A stretch of 64,000 nucleotides of DNA. Source: DAOTTY01 sp034437575 (GTDB lineage Bacteria > Chloroflexota > Anaerolineae > Aggregatilineales > Phototrophicaceae). The stretch spans positions 1-64,000 of the forward strand of contig DAOTTY010000289.1 of assembly GCA_034437575.1 (NCBI GenBank), in the 5' to 3' direction. The notes beneath the pieces were generated by a model, which made no database searches, had not been told where the DNA came from, and saw nothing but the letters and a program-made list of their open reading frames with translations. The translations under genes were made by a program, and so were the position numbers. Shown here piece after piece: positions 17,576 through 27,076 of the stretch. The first letter of the stretch is position 1, and the number at the start of each line of letters is the position of its first letter.

Positions 17576-19054
17576 ATGAACATTCTATTCGTAGCCTCCG
17601 AGGCGGCACCCTTCGCCAAAGTTGGGGGGCTAGGTGACGTTGTTGCCGCTGGGTCGCTCCCAACGGCGCTACGTCAGATGACCATCGACGCCCGCGTCAT
17701 CATGCCGTTGTACGGTGCCATTAAGGACAGCAAGTACGATAACTACAACCTGCGCCCCCTGTTCAGCTTTTACTTCCCCCGCCCGAACGGCACGGCGTTT
17801 GTCCAAATCCACTACACCGAACGGCAAGGTGTGGCCTTCTACTTTGTGGAAAGCTGGCCCTTTTTTGGTGATGAGCCGATGGTCTACTCCGATTGGGACT
17901 GGGATATGCCCCGGTTTATCTTTTTCAGTCAGGTGTCAATGGCTGTCGCGTGGGAACTGCGCCAGCGTGAGGGGTGGTTCCCAGATGTGTTCCATGTGAA
18001 CGACTGGCACACGGGCCTGGTGCCGTTTTTGATTAAGAACAGCGCTAATGACCCGATTTGGGCGAACGTTCGCAGCATGATGACGCTGCACAACGTCGCC
18101 TATCAAGGGCCGTATGCCAGCAGTTGGCTCATGGAATTGGGAATCCCGCCGCGTGACCACCCGGACCTGAAGCGGATGGGCCTGGGCGATAACCTGCTGG
18201 CGATAGGCATTGCTTATGCAGATTATGTGACGACGGTTAGCCCGCGCCACGCTGATGAAATCCAGTACCCGTACATGGGCTACGGCCTGGATGGGCTGCT
18301 GCGAACCCGAACCCATCAAAATCGACTGTATGGGGTGTTAAACGGCATTGACACTGAAAAGTTTGACCCAAAAACCGACCCGCACATCGTCCACAACTAC
18401 GATATGCAGACGTTTGCCGATGAACGGCGAGCCAACAAGCGCCAACTTCAGGCTGATGCCGGGTTAGCCGTTCGAGATGATGTGCCCGTCATCGGCATTG
18501 TCAGCCGCATTGTGTGGCAGAAGGGGCTTGATCTGGCAATCCCTGCACTGGAGCGGCTGCTGCCCGAACAGGATGTGCAACTGGTTGCGTTAGGGACGGG
18601 TGATCCTGACTTGAGCGCAGCCCTGGCCCAACTTCAGGCGAACAATCCTGATAAGGCACGGGTATACATCACCTATGACCAGGTCATCGCCCAGCGGATT
18701 TATGCGGGGGTGGATATGTTCCTGATGCCCAGCCACTACGAGCCGTGCGGCATCGGCCAGATGATCGCCATGCGCTACGGGGCGCTGCCCGTCGTGCGAG
18801 AAACAGGCGGCCTGGCAGATACTGTGGATAACTATGATGATGCCAGTGCTGAGCGGGGCACCGGGTTTGTATTCCTTTGGGAACAACCCGACGCTGTGTT
18901 GAACACGCTGCGCTGGGCGTTAAACACCTACCGCTACCGCCCGCAGGCGTGGCAGCGGATGCAACTGCGAGCCATGCAGCGTGACTTTAGCTGGCAGCGC
19001 AGTGCCCGCGCCTACCAACGCCTGTACCAAAGCATCTTGCTTGCGGCAGTGTAA
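17576..19054 (+). CDS. glgA: Glycogen synthase (GT5)
   Basis: A 492-residue ADP-glucose-type glycogen synthase. The N-terminal KVGGLGDVVA motif (Lys 15) binds the nucleotide sugar, HVNDWHTGLVPF and MTLHNVAYQG are typical of GT5, and the C-terminal GT-B half has GIVSRIVWQKGLDL and SHYEPCGIGQMIAMRYG with the E-x7-E type active-site region. It starts 23 bases after the branching enzyme stop, so the genes are co-transcribed. Confidence 0.94.
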   Translation: MNILFVASEAAPFAKVGGLGDVVAAGSLPTALRQMTIDARVIMPLYGAIKDSKYDNYNLRPLFSFYFPRPNGTAFVQIHYTERQGVAFYFVESWPFFGDEPMVYSDWDWDMPRFIFFSQVSMAVAWELRQREGWFPDVFHVNDWHTGLVPFLIKNSANDPIWANVRSMMTLHNVAYQGPYASSWLMELGIPPRDHPDLKRMGLGDNLLAIGIAYADYVTTVSPRHADEIQYPYMGYGLDGLLRTRTHQNRLYGVLNGIDTEKFDPKTDPHIVHNYDMQTFADERRANKRQLQADAGLAVRDDVPVIGIVSRIVWQKGLDLAIPALERLLPEQDVQLVALGTGDPDLSAALAQLQANNPDKARVYITYDQVIAQRIYAGVDMFLMPSHYEPCGIGQMIAMRYGALPVVRETGGLADTVDNYDDASAERGTGFVFLWEQPDAVLNTLRWALNTYRYRPQAWQRMQLRAMQRDFSWQRSARAYQRLYQSILLAAV

Positions 19055-19110
19055 CGAAGCACGCATCAAGAATACTGAATTTCAATGACTATAAAGGGAG
19101 AGAAGCATCA

Positions 19111-20379
19111 ATGCGCGTCAAAGCTATAGTTCTAGCTGGTGGTGAAGGCACTCGCCTGAAGACGCTCACTGCCAAGCGAGCCAAACCCGCTGTGCCGTTC
19201 GCCGGTAAGTATCGGATTATCGACTTTACCCTGAGCAATTGTGTGAACTCCAATATCTTCGATGTGCTGGTGCTAACGCAGTATCGCCCCCACAGTTTGA
19301 ACGATCACATTGGTAAGGGCCGCCCCTGGGATTTAGACCGCTCGTTTACGGGTGGGGTGCGCTTGCTGCAACCCTACAAAGGCCGCTACGACACCGATTG
19401 GTATGCAGGCACGGCGGATGCCGTCACACAAAACCTCAATTTTGTGCGCCAGGGCCGCCCGGAGTATGTGTTGATTCTATCAGGCGACCACATCTACCAG
19501 ATGGACTATGACGTGCTGATCGAATATCACCGTGAGCGTGAGGCTGATGCAACGGTGTGTGCAATCCAGGTGCCGCTTAACGAGGCCAGTCGCTATGGCA
19601 TTTTGGATGTGGACGAAAACACAATGCGGATTAACAACTTTGTGGAAAAACCGGCCAATCCACCGGGGACGTTCGCCAGTATGGGCGTGTATGTGTTTAG
19701 CTACAATGTATTAGAGTCTATATTGACGGAAGACCGGATGCAAGAAGGGTCTAATCACGACTTCGGCAAGGATATTGTGCCGACGATGGTTGAGCGCAAC
19801 ATGAATGTATTTGCGTACTCTTATGGGGGTTACTGGATTGACGTAGGCACAATTGAGGCGTACTGGGAAGCCCACATGGACTTGCTCAACGTGCCGCCGT
19901 CGCTCAACTTGAATGACCGCACCTGGGTGATTCATACCCGAAGCGAAGAGCGCCCATCTGTCAATGTGATGGCGAAGGCCAATATCGAAAACAGTATGCT
20001 CACCGATGGGGTGGTTGTGGCCGAAAACGCGACTGTGATTAACTCGATTTTGTCGCCGGGGGTGTTTGTAGGGCCAAATGCTGTCGTGCGCGACTCGGTG
20101 ATTCTAAACGATTCTTACATTGAGGCCGGGGCCACGGTGGAGCGCTGCATTTTGGATAAGATTGTGGTGATCGGTCACAATGCTCGTGTGGGGCGTATTC
20201 CAGACGACGGCACGCCGGGCATTTCAACCATTGGGAAGAACGCCCACATCCCCCCGAACTGGACGATTGGCCACAGTTGTGTGATGGGGACCGACCTGAA
20301 CGAAGCCAGCTTCGCGGAGTTTAGCAATCGCACGGTGCCACCAAACACGAACATCGGTTGGGCACCGAAGAAAAAATAA
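19111..20379 (+). CDS. glgC: Glucose-1-phosphate adenylyltransferase
   Basis: A 422-residue enzyme forming ADP-glucose, the donor for GlgA. Motifs: LAGGEGTRLKTLTAKRAKP (nucleotide binding), YRIIDFTLSNCVNS, WYAGTADAVTQN, LSGDHIYQMDY (metal-binding Asp) and FVEKP, then a left-handed beta-helix of hexapeptide repeats (VVVAENATVINSILSPGV) that carries allosteric sites in this family. GGGAGAG about 10 bases upstream of the ATG is a good ribosome-binding site. It ends the synthesis operon, with a hairpin after the stop. Confidence 0.95.
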   Translation: MRVKAIVLAGGEGTRLKTLTAKRAKPAVPFAGKYRIIDFTLSNCVNSNIFDVLVLTQYRPHSLNDHIGKGRPWDLDRSFTGGVRLLQPYKGRYDTDWYAGTADAVTQNLNFVRQGRPEYVLILSGDHIYQMDYDVLIEYHREREADATVCAIQVPLNEASRYGILDVDENTMRINNFVEKPANPPGTFASMGVYVFSYNVLESILTEDRMQEGSNHDFGKDIVPTMVERNMNVFAYSYGGYWIDVGTIEAYWEAHMDLLNVPPSLNLNDRTWVIHTRSEERPSVNVMAKANIENSMLTDGVVVAENATVINSILSPGVFVGPNAVVRDSVILNDSYIEAGATVERCILDKIVVIGHNARVGRIPDDGTPGISTIGKNAHIPPNWTIGHSCVMGTDLNEASFAEFSNRTVPPNTNIGWAPKKK

Positions 20380-20404
20380 CCGGGCACCACAGCACAACAG
20401 ATGC

Positions 20405-20432
20405 GGGCGCAGACCTGGCTGCGCCCCAGTTT
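20405..20432 (+). terminator. Terminator-like hairpin after glgC
   Basis: GGGCGCAG (20405-20412) pairs with CTGCGCCC (20419-20426), loop ACCTGG, followed by CAGTTTTGC. The T-run is short and offset by two bases. It lies between the convergent glgC and CBM48 genes and could serve either. Confidence 0.5.
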
Positions 20433-20435
20433 TGC

Positions 20436-20735
20436 TTAACCAGATGTGGACACGATGGAGTTGTCGCCGCTAAAGGGATTTTGCACGTAGCGGTCGGCGT
20501 TGTGGTCGTTGTGCCACTCGCCGTCAATCAGGTAGCGGAACTGGTATTCCTGGTCTTTATCCAGGCTAAGGGTAACCTTGAAGCGGCCATCCTTGAGTTG
20601 TTCCATCGGCGTTGCACTCTCGCTCCAGTCGTTAAAATCCCCGACGAGATAGGCTGTTCCGCCGTCAATTTCTTCTGGCGCGTAGAATGTTACTTTGCAC
20701 ACTGGCTTGGATTTGAGGAATTGCTTTTTCAACAT
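20436..20735 (-). CDS. Free-standing CBM48 (glycogen-binding / AMPK-beta-like) protein
   Basis: A 99-residue protein that is a single carbohydrate-binding module of family 48: KVTFYAPEEIDGGTAYLVGDF, then NDWSESATPM, DGRFKVTLSL and YQFRYLIDGEWHNDHNAD. The GDFNDW and YQFRYLIDGEW segments hold the Trp residues that contact glucan in AMPK-beta and branching enzymes. The start is taken at 20735, where AGGA sits 7 bases upstream, rather than at 20810. It has no catalytic domain and no signal peptide. It is inserted on the opposite strand inside the glycogen genes, so a role as adaptor or glycogen targeting subunit is inferred. Confidence 0.85.
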   Translation of the reverse strand: MLKKQFLKSKPVCKVTFYAPEEIDGGTAYLVGDFNDWSESATPMEQLKDGRFKVTLSLDKDQEYQFRYLIDGEWHNDHNADRYVQNPFSGDNSIVSTSG

Positions 20736-20880
20736 CGTTTCCTGTCGCTTCGTTGTCTGACTGTACTTTGAACTGGCCGGCGGCAAGCGTTGACTGCGCC
20801 GCCGCATCAATCGGTGATATTCTAAACAAACCGTTAAAAAGTTGAAGGGGGGTCTGTTAGATTAATGCCGCGTTGCTCAT

Positions 20881-20909
20881 TTGGCATGTGACCTGAATCA
20901 CGCTATGCT
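20881..20909 (+). promoter_or_regulatory. Possible promoter of the phosphorylase gene
   Basis: TTGGCA (20881-20886), 17-base spacer, TATGCT (20904-20909), about 45 bases before the ATG at 20953, in the divergent region shared with the CBM48 gene. Confidence 0.35.
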
Positions 20910-20952
20910 TGTGAGCGTATTTCAAGCTATCAACTGGGAGAACGAATCCTAC

Positions 20953-23523
20953 ATGGTTAAGCCTGTTGCGCGTATTAACGTTGTTCCTGATCTGCCGCCG
21001 TCCCTGATGCGGCTGCGGGAACTCGCTTATAACCTCCGCTGGTCGTGGGATCAAGAAACGATCACACTGTTCCGCCGTTTGGATGCTGAATTGTGGCTGA
21101 AAACCGGCCAGAACCCCGTCTGGATGCTGGGCCTGATTGACCAGGAGCGGCTGAAAGCCGCCAGCGAAGACAGCGCGTTCATGGCGCACTTCCAGCGTGT
21201 GTGCGATCAGTTTGACGCCTACATGAACCCGACGGATACATGGTACAGCCGCAACCACAGCCAGGGGGCGGACGATATGTTGGTAGCCTACTTCTCGATG
21301 GAGTTCGGCCTAACAGAGTCATTCCAGAACTATTCGGGGGGGTTAGGCATTTTGAGTGGGGATCACCTCAAAAGCACAAGCGACCTGGGCATTCCGCTGA
21401 TGGGTGTGGGCCTGCTGTACCAGGAAGGCTATTTTCACCAGTATTTGAACGCGGACGGCTTCCAGCAGGAATCGTACCCGTTTAATGACTTTGCCAACTT
21501 GCCGCTGCAACTGGTGCGCGACGAGAGCGGCGAGCCGATGAAAGTGAGCGTGCCGCTGCCGGGGCGCGAATTACACGCGATCATCTGGCGGGTGCAGGTG
21601 GGGCGCATCCCGCTTTACCTGCTGGACTCCAACATCCAGGAAAACGAGCGCGATGAAGATCGCAACCTGACCGACCGCCTGTATGGTGGTGATCGGCGCA
21701 CGCGCATCCGTCAGGAAATCCTGATGGGCATTGGCGGCATCCGCATGTTAGATAAGCTGAACCTGCAACCCAACGTATTCCACATGAACGAGGGCCATTC
21801 GGCCTTCCTGGCGCTGGAGCGCATCCGGCGGTTGATGCACGAGCAGCAGCTATCGCTGGACGAAGCCCGCGAAATCGCAGGCAGCGGCATGGTCTTCACC
21901 ACACATACGCCGGTGCCCGCTGGCCTGGAGCGGTTCGGGTTTGATTTGATTGACGAGCACTTCACCGACTACTATCAGTCGATGGGCCTCTCCCGCGAGG
22001 AGTTTATTGACCTGGGCCGCGAACAGCTTGATGGCTACCAGTTGTTCAGTATGCCCGTGATGGCCGAGCGCATGTCTGGCATGACGAACGGGGTGGCGCA
22101 GCTTCACGGCCACGTCAGCCGCCAGATGTGGCAGTGGACCTACCCTGGTGTGCCAACGGACGAAATCCCGATTGGGGCAGTGACGAATGGCATCCACCTG
22201 CAAACGTGGCTGAGCCGCGAAATGGGCGACCTGTTCGACCGCTACCTTAGCCCAGAATGGCGGGCTGATGACAGCGTACCGGAAATCTGGCGCGGGGTGT
22301 ACGACATCCCCGATGCTGAATTGTGGCGCACCCATGAGCGGCGGCGTGAGCGGTTGGTGTCTTTCGTGCGTAAGCAGCTTCGCGCCCAGCTTGAAAAGCG
22401 CGGCGTGTCTCTGTTAGAAATCGCGCAGGCCGATGAGGTGCTGAACCCGGATGTGCTGACAATTGGGTTTGCTCGTCGTTTTGCCACCTACAAACGGGCC
22501 ACGCTGTTCATGCGCGATATTGAACGCCTGAACGCGCTTGCCAATGATGCCAACCAGCCCGTGCAGTTCATTTTTGCGGGTAAGGCGCACCCCCACGACA
22601 ACGGCGGTAAGGACTTAATCCGCGAGATTGACCGCCTGTCACGCACGCCGGAGTTCCGCAATCGTCTGGTCTTCCTGGAAGACTACGACATGAACATCGC
22701 CCGCTATATGTACCAGGGCTGCGACGTGTGGATGAACAATCCGCGCCGCCCGAAGGAAGCCAGCGGCACCAGCGGCATGAAGGTGCTGGCCAACGGCGGC
22801 CTCAACTTCAGCATTTTAGACGGCTGGTGGGATGAAGGCTATGATCCGTTGGTCGGTTGGGCCATCGGCAACGGCGAGGAATACAGCCCGGATCAGTGGG
22901 AGATGCAGGATCAGATCGAAAGTGAAGCGCTGTACACCATCCTGGAAAACGACATCCGGGCATTGTTCTATGATCGTGGCCGTGATGGGCTGCCGCGCCG
23001 CTGGATTGCCAAGATGAAAGAGAGCATGGCCAGGCTGACGCCGTACTTCAACACGCACCGTATGCTGCGCGAATACACGGACATTTACTATGTGCCGACG
23101 TACAAGCGTGCCCGCGATTTGAGCAACCCGATGACGAACGGTAAGGCACTGGTTGAATGGAAAACTCGGGTGTATAGCAACTGGGAGCAGGTCGGCATTG
23201 GTCAGATCAACATCCAGCAGAACGAAACCCGCGTGGGCGAGGTCAACCATGTGATGGCGCACGTTTACCTGGGTGACCTGACACCAGATGATGTTTATGT
23301 GCAGGTGTACTACGGTCAACTGGACTCGCGGGGTGTCATCAGTGAAAATGCTGAAGCGGTCAATATGACCCCGAAGGCCAAACCAGCCGCCGACGGCGCT
23401 CACATCTTTGAGGCAGACGTTACCTACAATTCCAGTGGTGAACGCGGCCTATCTGTACGGGTGCTGCCGAAGAACGACAACTTATCCGACCCGTTCAAGC
23501 TCGGTCTGGTCAAGTGGGCCTAG
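20953..23523 (+). CDS. glgP: Alpha-glucan phosphorylase (GT35), DUF3417-containing type
   Basis: An 856-residue enzyme that releases glucose 1-phosphate from glycogen. The start at 20953 (MVKPVARINVVPDLPPSL) follows GGGAGAA. The N-terminal region (about 15-110, LRELAYNLRWSWD) is the DUF3417 domain of the archaeal/Thermus-type subgroup, then YFSMEFGLTES and LGILSGDHLKS. Near the end of the barrel GTSGMKVLANGGLN contains the PLP-binding Lys (Lys 610). A C-terminal beta domain (about 735-856) completes the subgroup length. Its place after the synthesis genes gives a complete storage and breakdown set. Confidence 0.93.
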   Translation: MVKPVARINVVPDLPPSLMRLRELAYNLRWSWDQETITLFRRLDAELWLKTGQNPVWMLGLIDQERLKAASEDSAFMAHFQRVCDQFDAYMNPTDTWYSRNHSQGADDMLVAYFSMEFGLTESFQNYSGGLGILSGDHLKSTSDLGIPLMGVGLLYQEGYFHQYLNADGFQQESYPFNDFANLPLQLVRDESGEPMKVSVPLPGRELHAIIWRVQVGRIPLYLLDSNIQENERDEDRNLTDRLYGGDRRTRIRQEILMGIGGIRMLDKLNLQPNVFHMNEGHSAFLALERIRRLMHEQQLSLDEAREIAGSGMVFTTHTPVPAGLERFGFDLIDEHFTDYYQSMGLSREEFIDLGREQLDGYQLFSMPVMAERMSGMTNGVAQLHGHVSRQMWQWTYPGVPTDEIPIGAVTNGIHLQTWLSREMGDLFDRYLSPEWRADDSVPEIWRGVYDIPDAELWRTHERRRERLVSFVRKQLRAQLEKRGVSLLEIAQADEVLNPDVLTIGFARRFATYKRATLFMRDIERLNALANDANQPVQFIFAGKAHPHDNGGKDLIREIDRLSRTPEFRNRLVFLEDYDMNIARYMYQGCDVWMNNPRRPKEASGTSGMKVLANGGLNFSILDGWWDEGYDPLVGWAIGNGEEYSPDQWEMQDQIESEALYTILENDIRALFYDRGRDGLPRRWIAKMKESMARLTPYFNTHRMLREYTDIYYVPTYKRARDLSNPMTNGKALVEWKTRVYSNWEQVGIGQINIQQNETRVGEVNHVMAHVYLGDLTPDDVYVQVYYGQLDSRGVISENAEAVNMTPKAKPAADGAHIFEADVTYNSSGERGLSVRVLPKNDNLSDPFKLGLVKWA

Positions 23524-23528
23524 TTCCA

Positions 23529-23565
23529 CCCACGGGGGGGCGAATTTTGCCCCCTGGCCTGTGGG
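23529..23565 (+). other. Hairpin after the phosphorylase gene
   Basis: Nested inverted repeat: outer CCCAC (23529-23533) with GTGGG (23561-23565), inner GGGGGC (23536-23541) with GCCCCC (23549-23554), loop GAATTTT. No T-run follows. It could end the glgP transcript inefficiently. Confidence 0.4.
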
Positions 23566-23575
23566 AGGCCCAAGA

Positions 23576-23605
23576 TTGCGCCCCAGCGTGACCGAGTGTT
23601 AAAAT
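23576..23605 (+). promoter_or_regulatory. Possible promoter of the single receiver gene
   Basis: TTGCGC (23576-23581), 18-base spacer, TAAAAT (23600-23605), about 90 bases before the ATG at 23697. The -35 is weak. Confidence 0.28.
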
Positions 23606-23696
23606 AGTCAGGGTAAAGCGGCGTACATTTAACGCTTTGAGAACGCTATCATGACGCGGACAGCCCACTGCCGCGTCATGCTTCTGGAAGGGTCAC

Positions 23697-24074
23697 ATGA
23701 CAGAAAAAATTCTCGTAGTGGACGACGAAATTGGTGCCTTGACGTTAATCGGCATTATGCTGGAACGGGGCGGCTTCGACGTATTGAAGGCCAAAAGCGC
23801 CCACGCTGCGCTGGAAGTGCTGGACAGCGACACCCCCGACCTGATTATCCTGGATGTGATGATGCCAGTGATGGACGGGATTGAGTTGTGCGCGGTGCTG
23901 CGGGAAAGGCCGCAGACCGAAACCACCCCGGTTCTCATTCTTTCTGCACGCAATGATGCGAACAGCATCATGCGTGGGATGGAAGCCGGTGCCAATGACT
24001 ATCTGCCCAAACCAATCCTGCATCATGACCTGGTGACCAAAGTCCGTGACATGATCCAGGAAGCGGTTAGTTAG
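23697..24074 (+). CDS. Single-domain response regulator
   Basis: A 125-residue receiver-only protein: ILVVDDEIG (acidic pair), LIILDVMMPVMDG (phosphoacceptor Asp 53), LILSAR and NDYLPKP (conserved Lys). GGAAGGG (23685-23691) supports the start. No kinase is adjacent; its end overlaps by 8 bases the end of the convergent lytic transglycosylase gene. Partner and output are unknown. Confidence 0.9.
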   Translation: MTEKILVVDDEIGALTLIGIMLERGGFDVLKAKSAHAALEVLDSDTPDLIILDVMMPVMDGIELCAVLRERPQTETTPVLILSARNDANSIMRGMEAGANDYLPKPILHHDLVTKVRDMIQEAVS

Positions 24075-26541
24075 TGCCGTACAGCGCCCGGTAGATGCTG
24101 TAGTTGCGGTAGATGTTTTGTACGTAACCGCGTGTGCTGTCGATGGTGATCGTTGTGATGAACAGATCAGGGTCACCCCCCGAAAGCGCCAACCAATCGG
24201 CAGCGCGGCCCGGCCCGGCGTTGTAGGCGGCCAGGGCTGCCGGAACGTTACCGTCGAAGCGCTCAAGCTGTTCCTGTAAGTAGTAACCACCAAACTCCAC
24301 TGCCGCATAGGGCCGAAACAGGTCGCTGTGCTGGTAGTCTTCCCAGGCGATTTGCCCCGCGATGTACTCCCCGGTGCTAGGGATCACCTGCATCAGCCCA
24401 ATCTCACCGGCGGCGGCGGTGGCATTGCTGTTGAACAGGCTTTCCTGCCGGATGAGCGAAAACACCAGCAGCGGGTCTACATTACGCCGGCTGCCCATCT
24501 CCTGCACCACATCGCCATAGTAAGCCGGGTAACGCATCCGAGCGATGAACGGTGGCGCAGACAGTGTGGTGGCATTGGCTTGCAAAATCACGTTGGCTGC
24601 TGCGAAGATGGACGGATAGTAAGCGCCCAGCCCGCGCAGGTGAACGGCCAACTGATACGACGCCAACATATCGCCGTTGTCGCGTTTTTCGTTGATGATG
24701 TCGAAGAACTCGGTTTCAGCTTCGCCGTAGGCGGCCAACTGCCACAACTCCTGGCCGCGTATTATACGTGGGTCAGCAGCTAATTCCGGGGACAGCGGCC
24801 ACAGCGCCCCATCCTGGGTAATGCCGTACACCTGCCGCAGCCACGCCTCGGCCTCTACGATTTGCGCGGCTTCATCGAATTGCAGTCGAACGCCCGCAGG
24901 CTGCTGAAAGGCGTCTGTGCCGTTCACAATGTCCTGGGCACGGGCAGCAAAGTAGCTATCTGGCGCGGCGGTGGCTGCCGCCTGATATGCCTCACTAGCC
25001 CGCTGGGGGTTGTTTTGCGCCTGCGCGATTCGCCCCAACCAGAAGTAGGCTGTTGCTTGATCTTCGCCTGTGGCAGAGATCGTCAGGCGGGCGTACATGC
25101 GCTCCGCAGTGGCGTAGCTGGCGTTGGCATAAGCGGTTGACGCGCCAATGAACAGGCCGCTGGTAGCCTGATCCGTGTTTGGGAAGGTGTCTGCGAGGCG
25201 CTCAAATATCTGCTGGGACTGTTCTGGCTGGTCATTGACGCCATACAGGTAGCCTGCTCGCCACATCGCCTCTGCCGCTGTGGATTCCAGATAGGCGTAG
25301 TTATCAGCAATAGAAAGATACTGGGTAATGGCCTGCTCCCACTCGCCATCCATGAACAGCGTGCGCCCCTGTTCCAGCAGCGCGTCACCGAAGGCCGGGT
25401 CTTGCGGGTACTGCTCAATCACCGTTTGGAAAGCGACGTTAGCCGCGTTGCTGTTGCCGATGGCCCGGTAAGAGCGGCCCAATAGCAAGAACATCTCCCC
25501 CGGCACGTTGACCAGCGGCACCTCGGTGGTGTGGTCGTTAAACGCTTCGATGGCAACGGGATAGTCCTGGTTGTTATAGGCCACGCGCCCCCGCTCAAGG
25601 CTGCTCAGGTTGATTTCAGCTTCATCAAGCAGCAGCATGGCTTCGTAAGCAAATGCGGTATCCGGGTAGTTGTTGAACACGGTTCGCATACGGGCCAGAC
25701 CGAGTTCTGTCTGCCCGGCTTCGAGCAGCGTCTCAGCCGCACGGAACTCGATTTCGGCACGGTAGCCGGGGTTACGCGCTACCCCCAAGATGGCATCATA
25801 TTGGGCAACGGCCTCGTTGGGCTGGTTACCGCCCCGGTAGATTTGCGCCAACCGTTCGCGCAGGGCCAGCAGCGGCACCAAACTCCGCTCGGATTGGACA
25901 GACAGGGTATAGTTTTGCAGGGCTTGTTCGCGCTGGCCGAGCGCGAGTTGGGCGTCTGCAATGCGCTCATAGGCGTAGCTATCCACGAGGCCGGGGCGCA
26001 GCGCCAAATACTGCTGGAAGTCGTTAATGGCTGTCTGCCAGTCTGCAATACCCAGGTAAGCGTCCCCGCGCAGGAAGTACGCCTGCGGGATGCGTTCGTC
26101 ATCCGGGAAGTCGGTAATCAGCGTCGTTAGGGGGGGCACCGCCTCCGCAAATAGCCCTTCCCGCACCGCAGACTGCCCCTGCCGGAACAGCGCTTCGGCG
26201 CGGCTGGCTGCGGGAACGCCGCCCCCCGCATTAACCACCTCGCCATAGGTGCTGATGGCCAGTTCGTAGTAGCCGTTCAGGCGCAGGCGGTCACCCTGCC
26301 GGATGAGTTCATCTGGGGGGACGGTGGGCGTTGGCGGCAGGGTGGGTGTGGGCGTTGCCGGTACTGGCGGAGGGGCATCTGGCGTGAGTGTTTGCAGCAG
26401 CGCTTCCGACGCGATTTGGGTGCGTTCCGACGGTGGTGCGTCGGAGGTGACGATGATGACTTGCGGTTCAGGACGCGCCAGGGTGCAGGCAGACGCCAAT
26501 ACCCCGACGGACAGTAGCAGAACAATGTTTGTTATTTTCAT
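24067..26541 (-). CDS. Lipoprotein TPR-repeat lytic transglycosylase (Slt-like)
   Basis: An 824-residue envelope protein. It begins with a lipoprotein signal ending LASAC (start 26541 chosen because it gives this signal; the frame is open to 26577). A Pro/Thr-rich linker follows (PPPVPATPTPTLPPTPTVPP). Residues 85-600 are helical TPR/Sel1-like repeats (for example EALFRQGQSAVREGLFAEA, AYFLRGDAYLGIADW), as in Slt70-type proteins. The C terminus is an SLT domain: LVFSLIRQESLFNSNA with catalytic Glu 700, GEIGLMQVIPSTG, and AALAAYNAGPGRAADW. It cleaves the MurNAc-GlcNAc bond in peptidoglycan. It is last in a four-gene minus-strand run. Confidence 0.9.
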   Translation of the reverse strand: MKITNIVLLLSVGVLASACTLARPEPQVIIVTSDAPPSERTQIASEALLQTLTPDAPPPVPATPTPTLPPTPTVPPDELIRQGDRLRLNGYYELAISTYGEVVNAGGGVPAASRAEALFRQGQSAVREGLFAEAVPPLTTLITDFPDDERIPQAYFLRGDAYLGIADWQTAINDFQQYLALRPGLVDSYAYERIADAQLALGQREQALQNYTLSVQSERSLVPLLALRERLAQIYRGGNQPNEAVAQYDAILGVARNPGYRAEIEFRAAETLLEAGQTELGLARMRTVFNNYPDTAFAYEAMLLLDEAEINLSSLERGRVAYNNQDYPVAIEAFNDHTTEVPLVNVPGEMFLLLGRSYRAIGNSNAANVAFQTVIEQYPQDPAFGDALLEQGRTLFMDGEWEQAITQYLSIADNYAYLESTAAEAMWRAGYLYGVNDQPEQSQQIFERLADTFPNTDQATSGLFIGASTAYANASYATAERMYARLTISATGEDQATAYFWLGRIAQAQNNPQRASEAYQAAATAAPDSYFAARAQDIVNGTDAFQQPAGVRLQFDEAAQIVEAEAWLRQVYGITQDGALWPLSPELAADPRIIRGQELWQLAAYGEAETEFFDIINEKRDNGDMLASYQLAVHLRGLGAYYPSIFAAANVILQANATTLSAPPFIARMRYPAYYGDVVQEMGSRRNVDPLLVFSLIRQESLFNSNATAAAGEIGLMQVIPSTGEYIAGQIAWEDYQHSDLFRPYAAVEFGGYYLQEQLERFDGNVPAALAAYNAGPGRAADWLALSGGDPDLFITTITIDSTRGYVQNIYRNYSIYRALYGTN

Positions 26542-26593
26542 GGCGGCATTATCCCCAACGGCAAGCGGGCGTGTCAATGACGGGCGACCTACG

Positions 26594-27076
26594 CTAGCCC
26601 GACGGCGGGATCAAATCACCACTCAGCCAAGGCATTCCGTAGCCGATAGCAAGGTGCCCGGCTTCGGCCAGCGCCTTGCCAAGCGAATCGGTGTTGTTGT
26701 ACTGCCACCAGTGATCCGCTGATGGCAGGATAGCCACACCGAAGTCGTTCACCACCAGTTTGGAAAGGGTGTGGCGGGCAAAATCCGGGTGCTGGCTGCG
26801 TTCCTGGGCGTTGTCTTTGTCTGTGCGAACAAGCGACACGCGAAAGCGCGACGTGATGTTACCGGACCACTCCGAGGCGGGCAGGTACAGCAGTTGGAAC
26901 TCGATGAAACCATACAGGCCGCCGTCCAGCGCTTTGCGGTAGCGGAACAAGCCGCCAAGCTGCTTGATGGGACGGTCTTCCAGGTGATAGCCCGCCGCAT
27001 TGAACGCCTGCCCGGCGACGGTTATCAGCATCATACGAAACTGGTCGATAGCGGCTTTTCTGGCGTTGTCGTTCAT
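26594..27076 (-). CDS. Conserved-looking protein of unknown function
   Basis: A 160-residue soluble protein I do not recognise. It is rich in aromatic residues (FRYRKALDGGLYGFIEFQLLYLP, SADHWWQYNNTDSLG) and lacks signal or membrane segments. The pattern of an N-terminal helix followed by alternating strands suggests a small alpha/beta fold. It starts inside the end of the exonuclease gene (4-base ATGA overlap), so the two are translated together, which argues that it is real and functionally linked. Confidence 0.6.
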   Translation of the reverse strand: MNDNARKAAIDQFRMMLITVAGQAFNAAGYHLEDRPIKQLGGLFRYRKALDGGLYGFIEFQLLYLPASEWSGNITSRFRVSLVRTDKDNAQERSQHPDFARHTLSKLVVNDFGVAILPSADHWWQYNNTDSLGKALAEAGHLAIGYGMPWLSGDLIPPSG

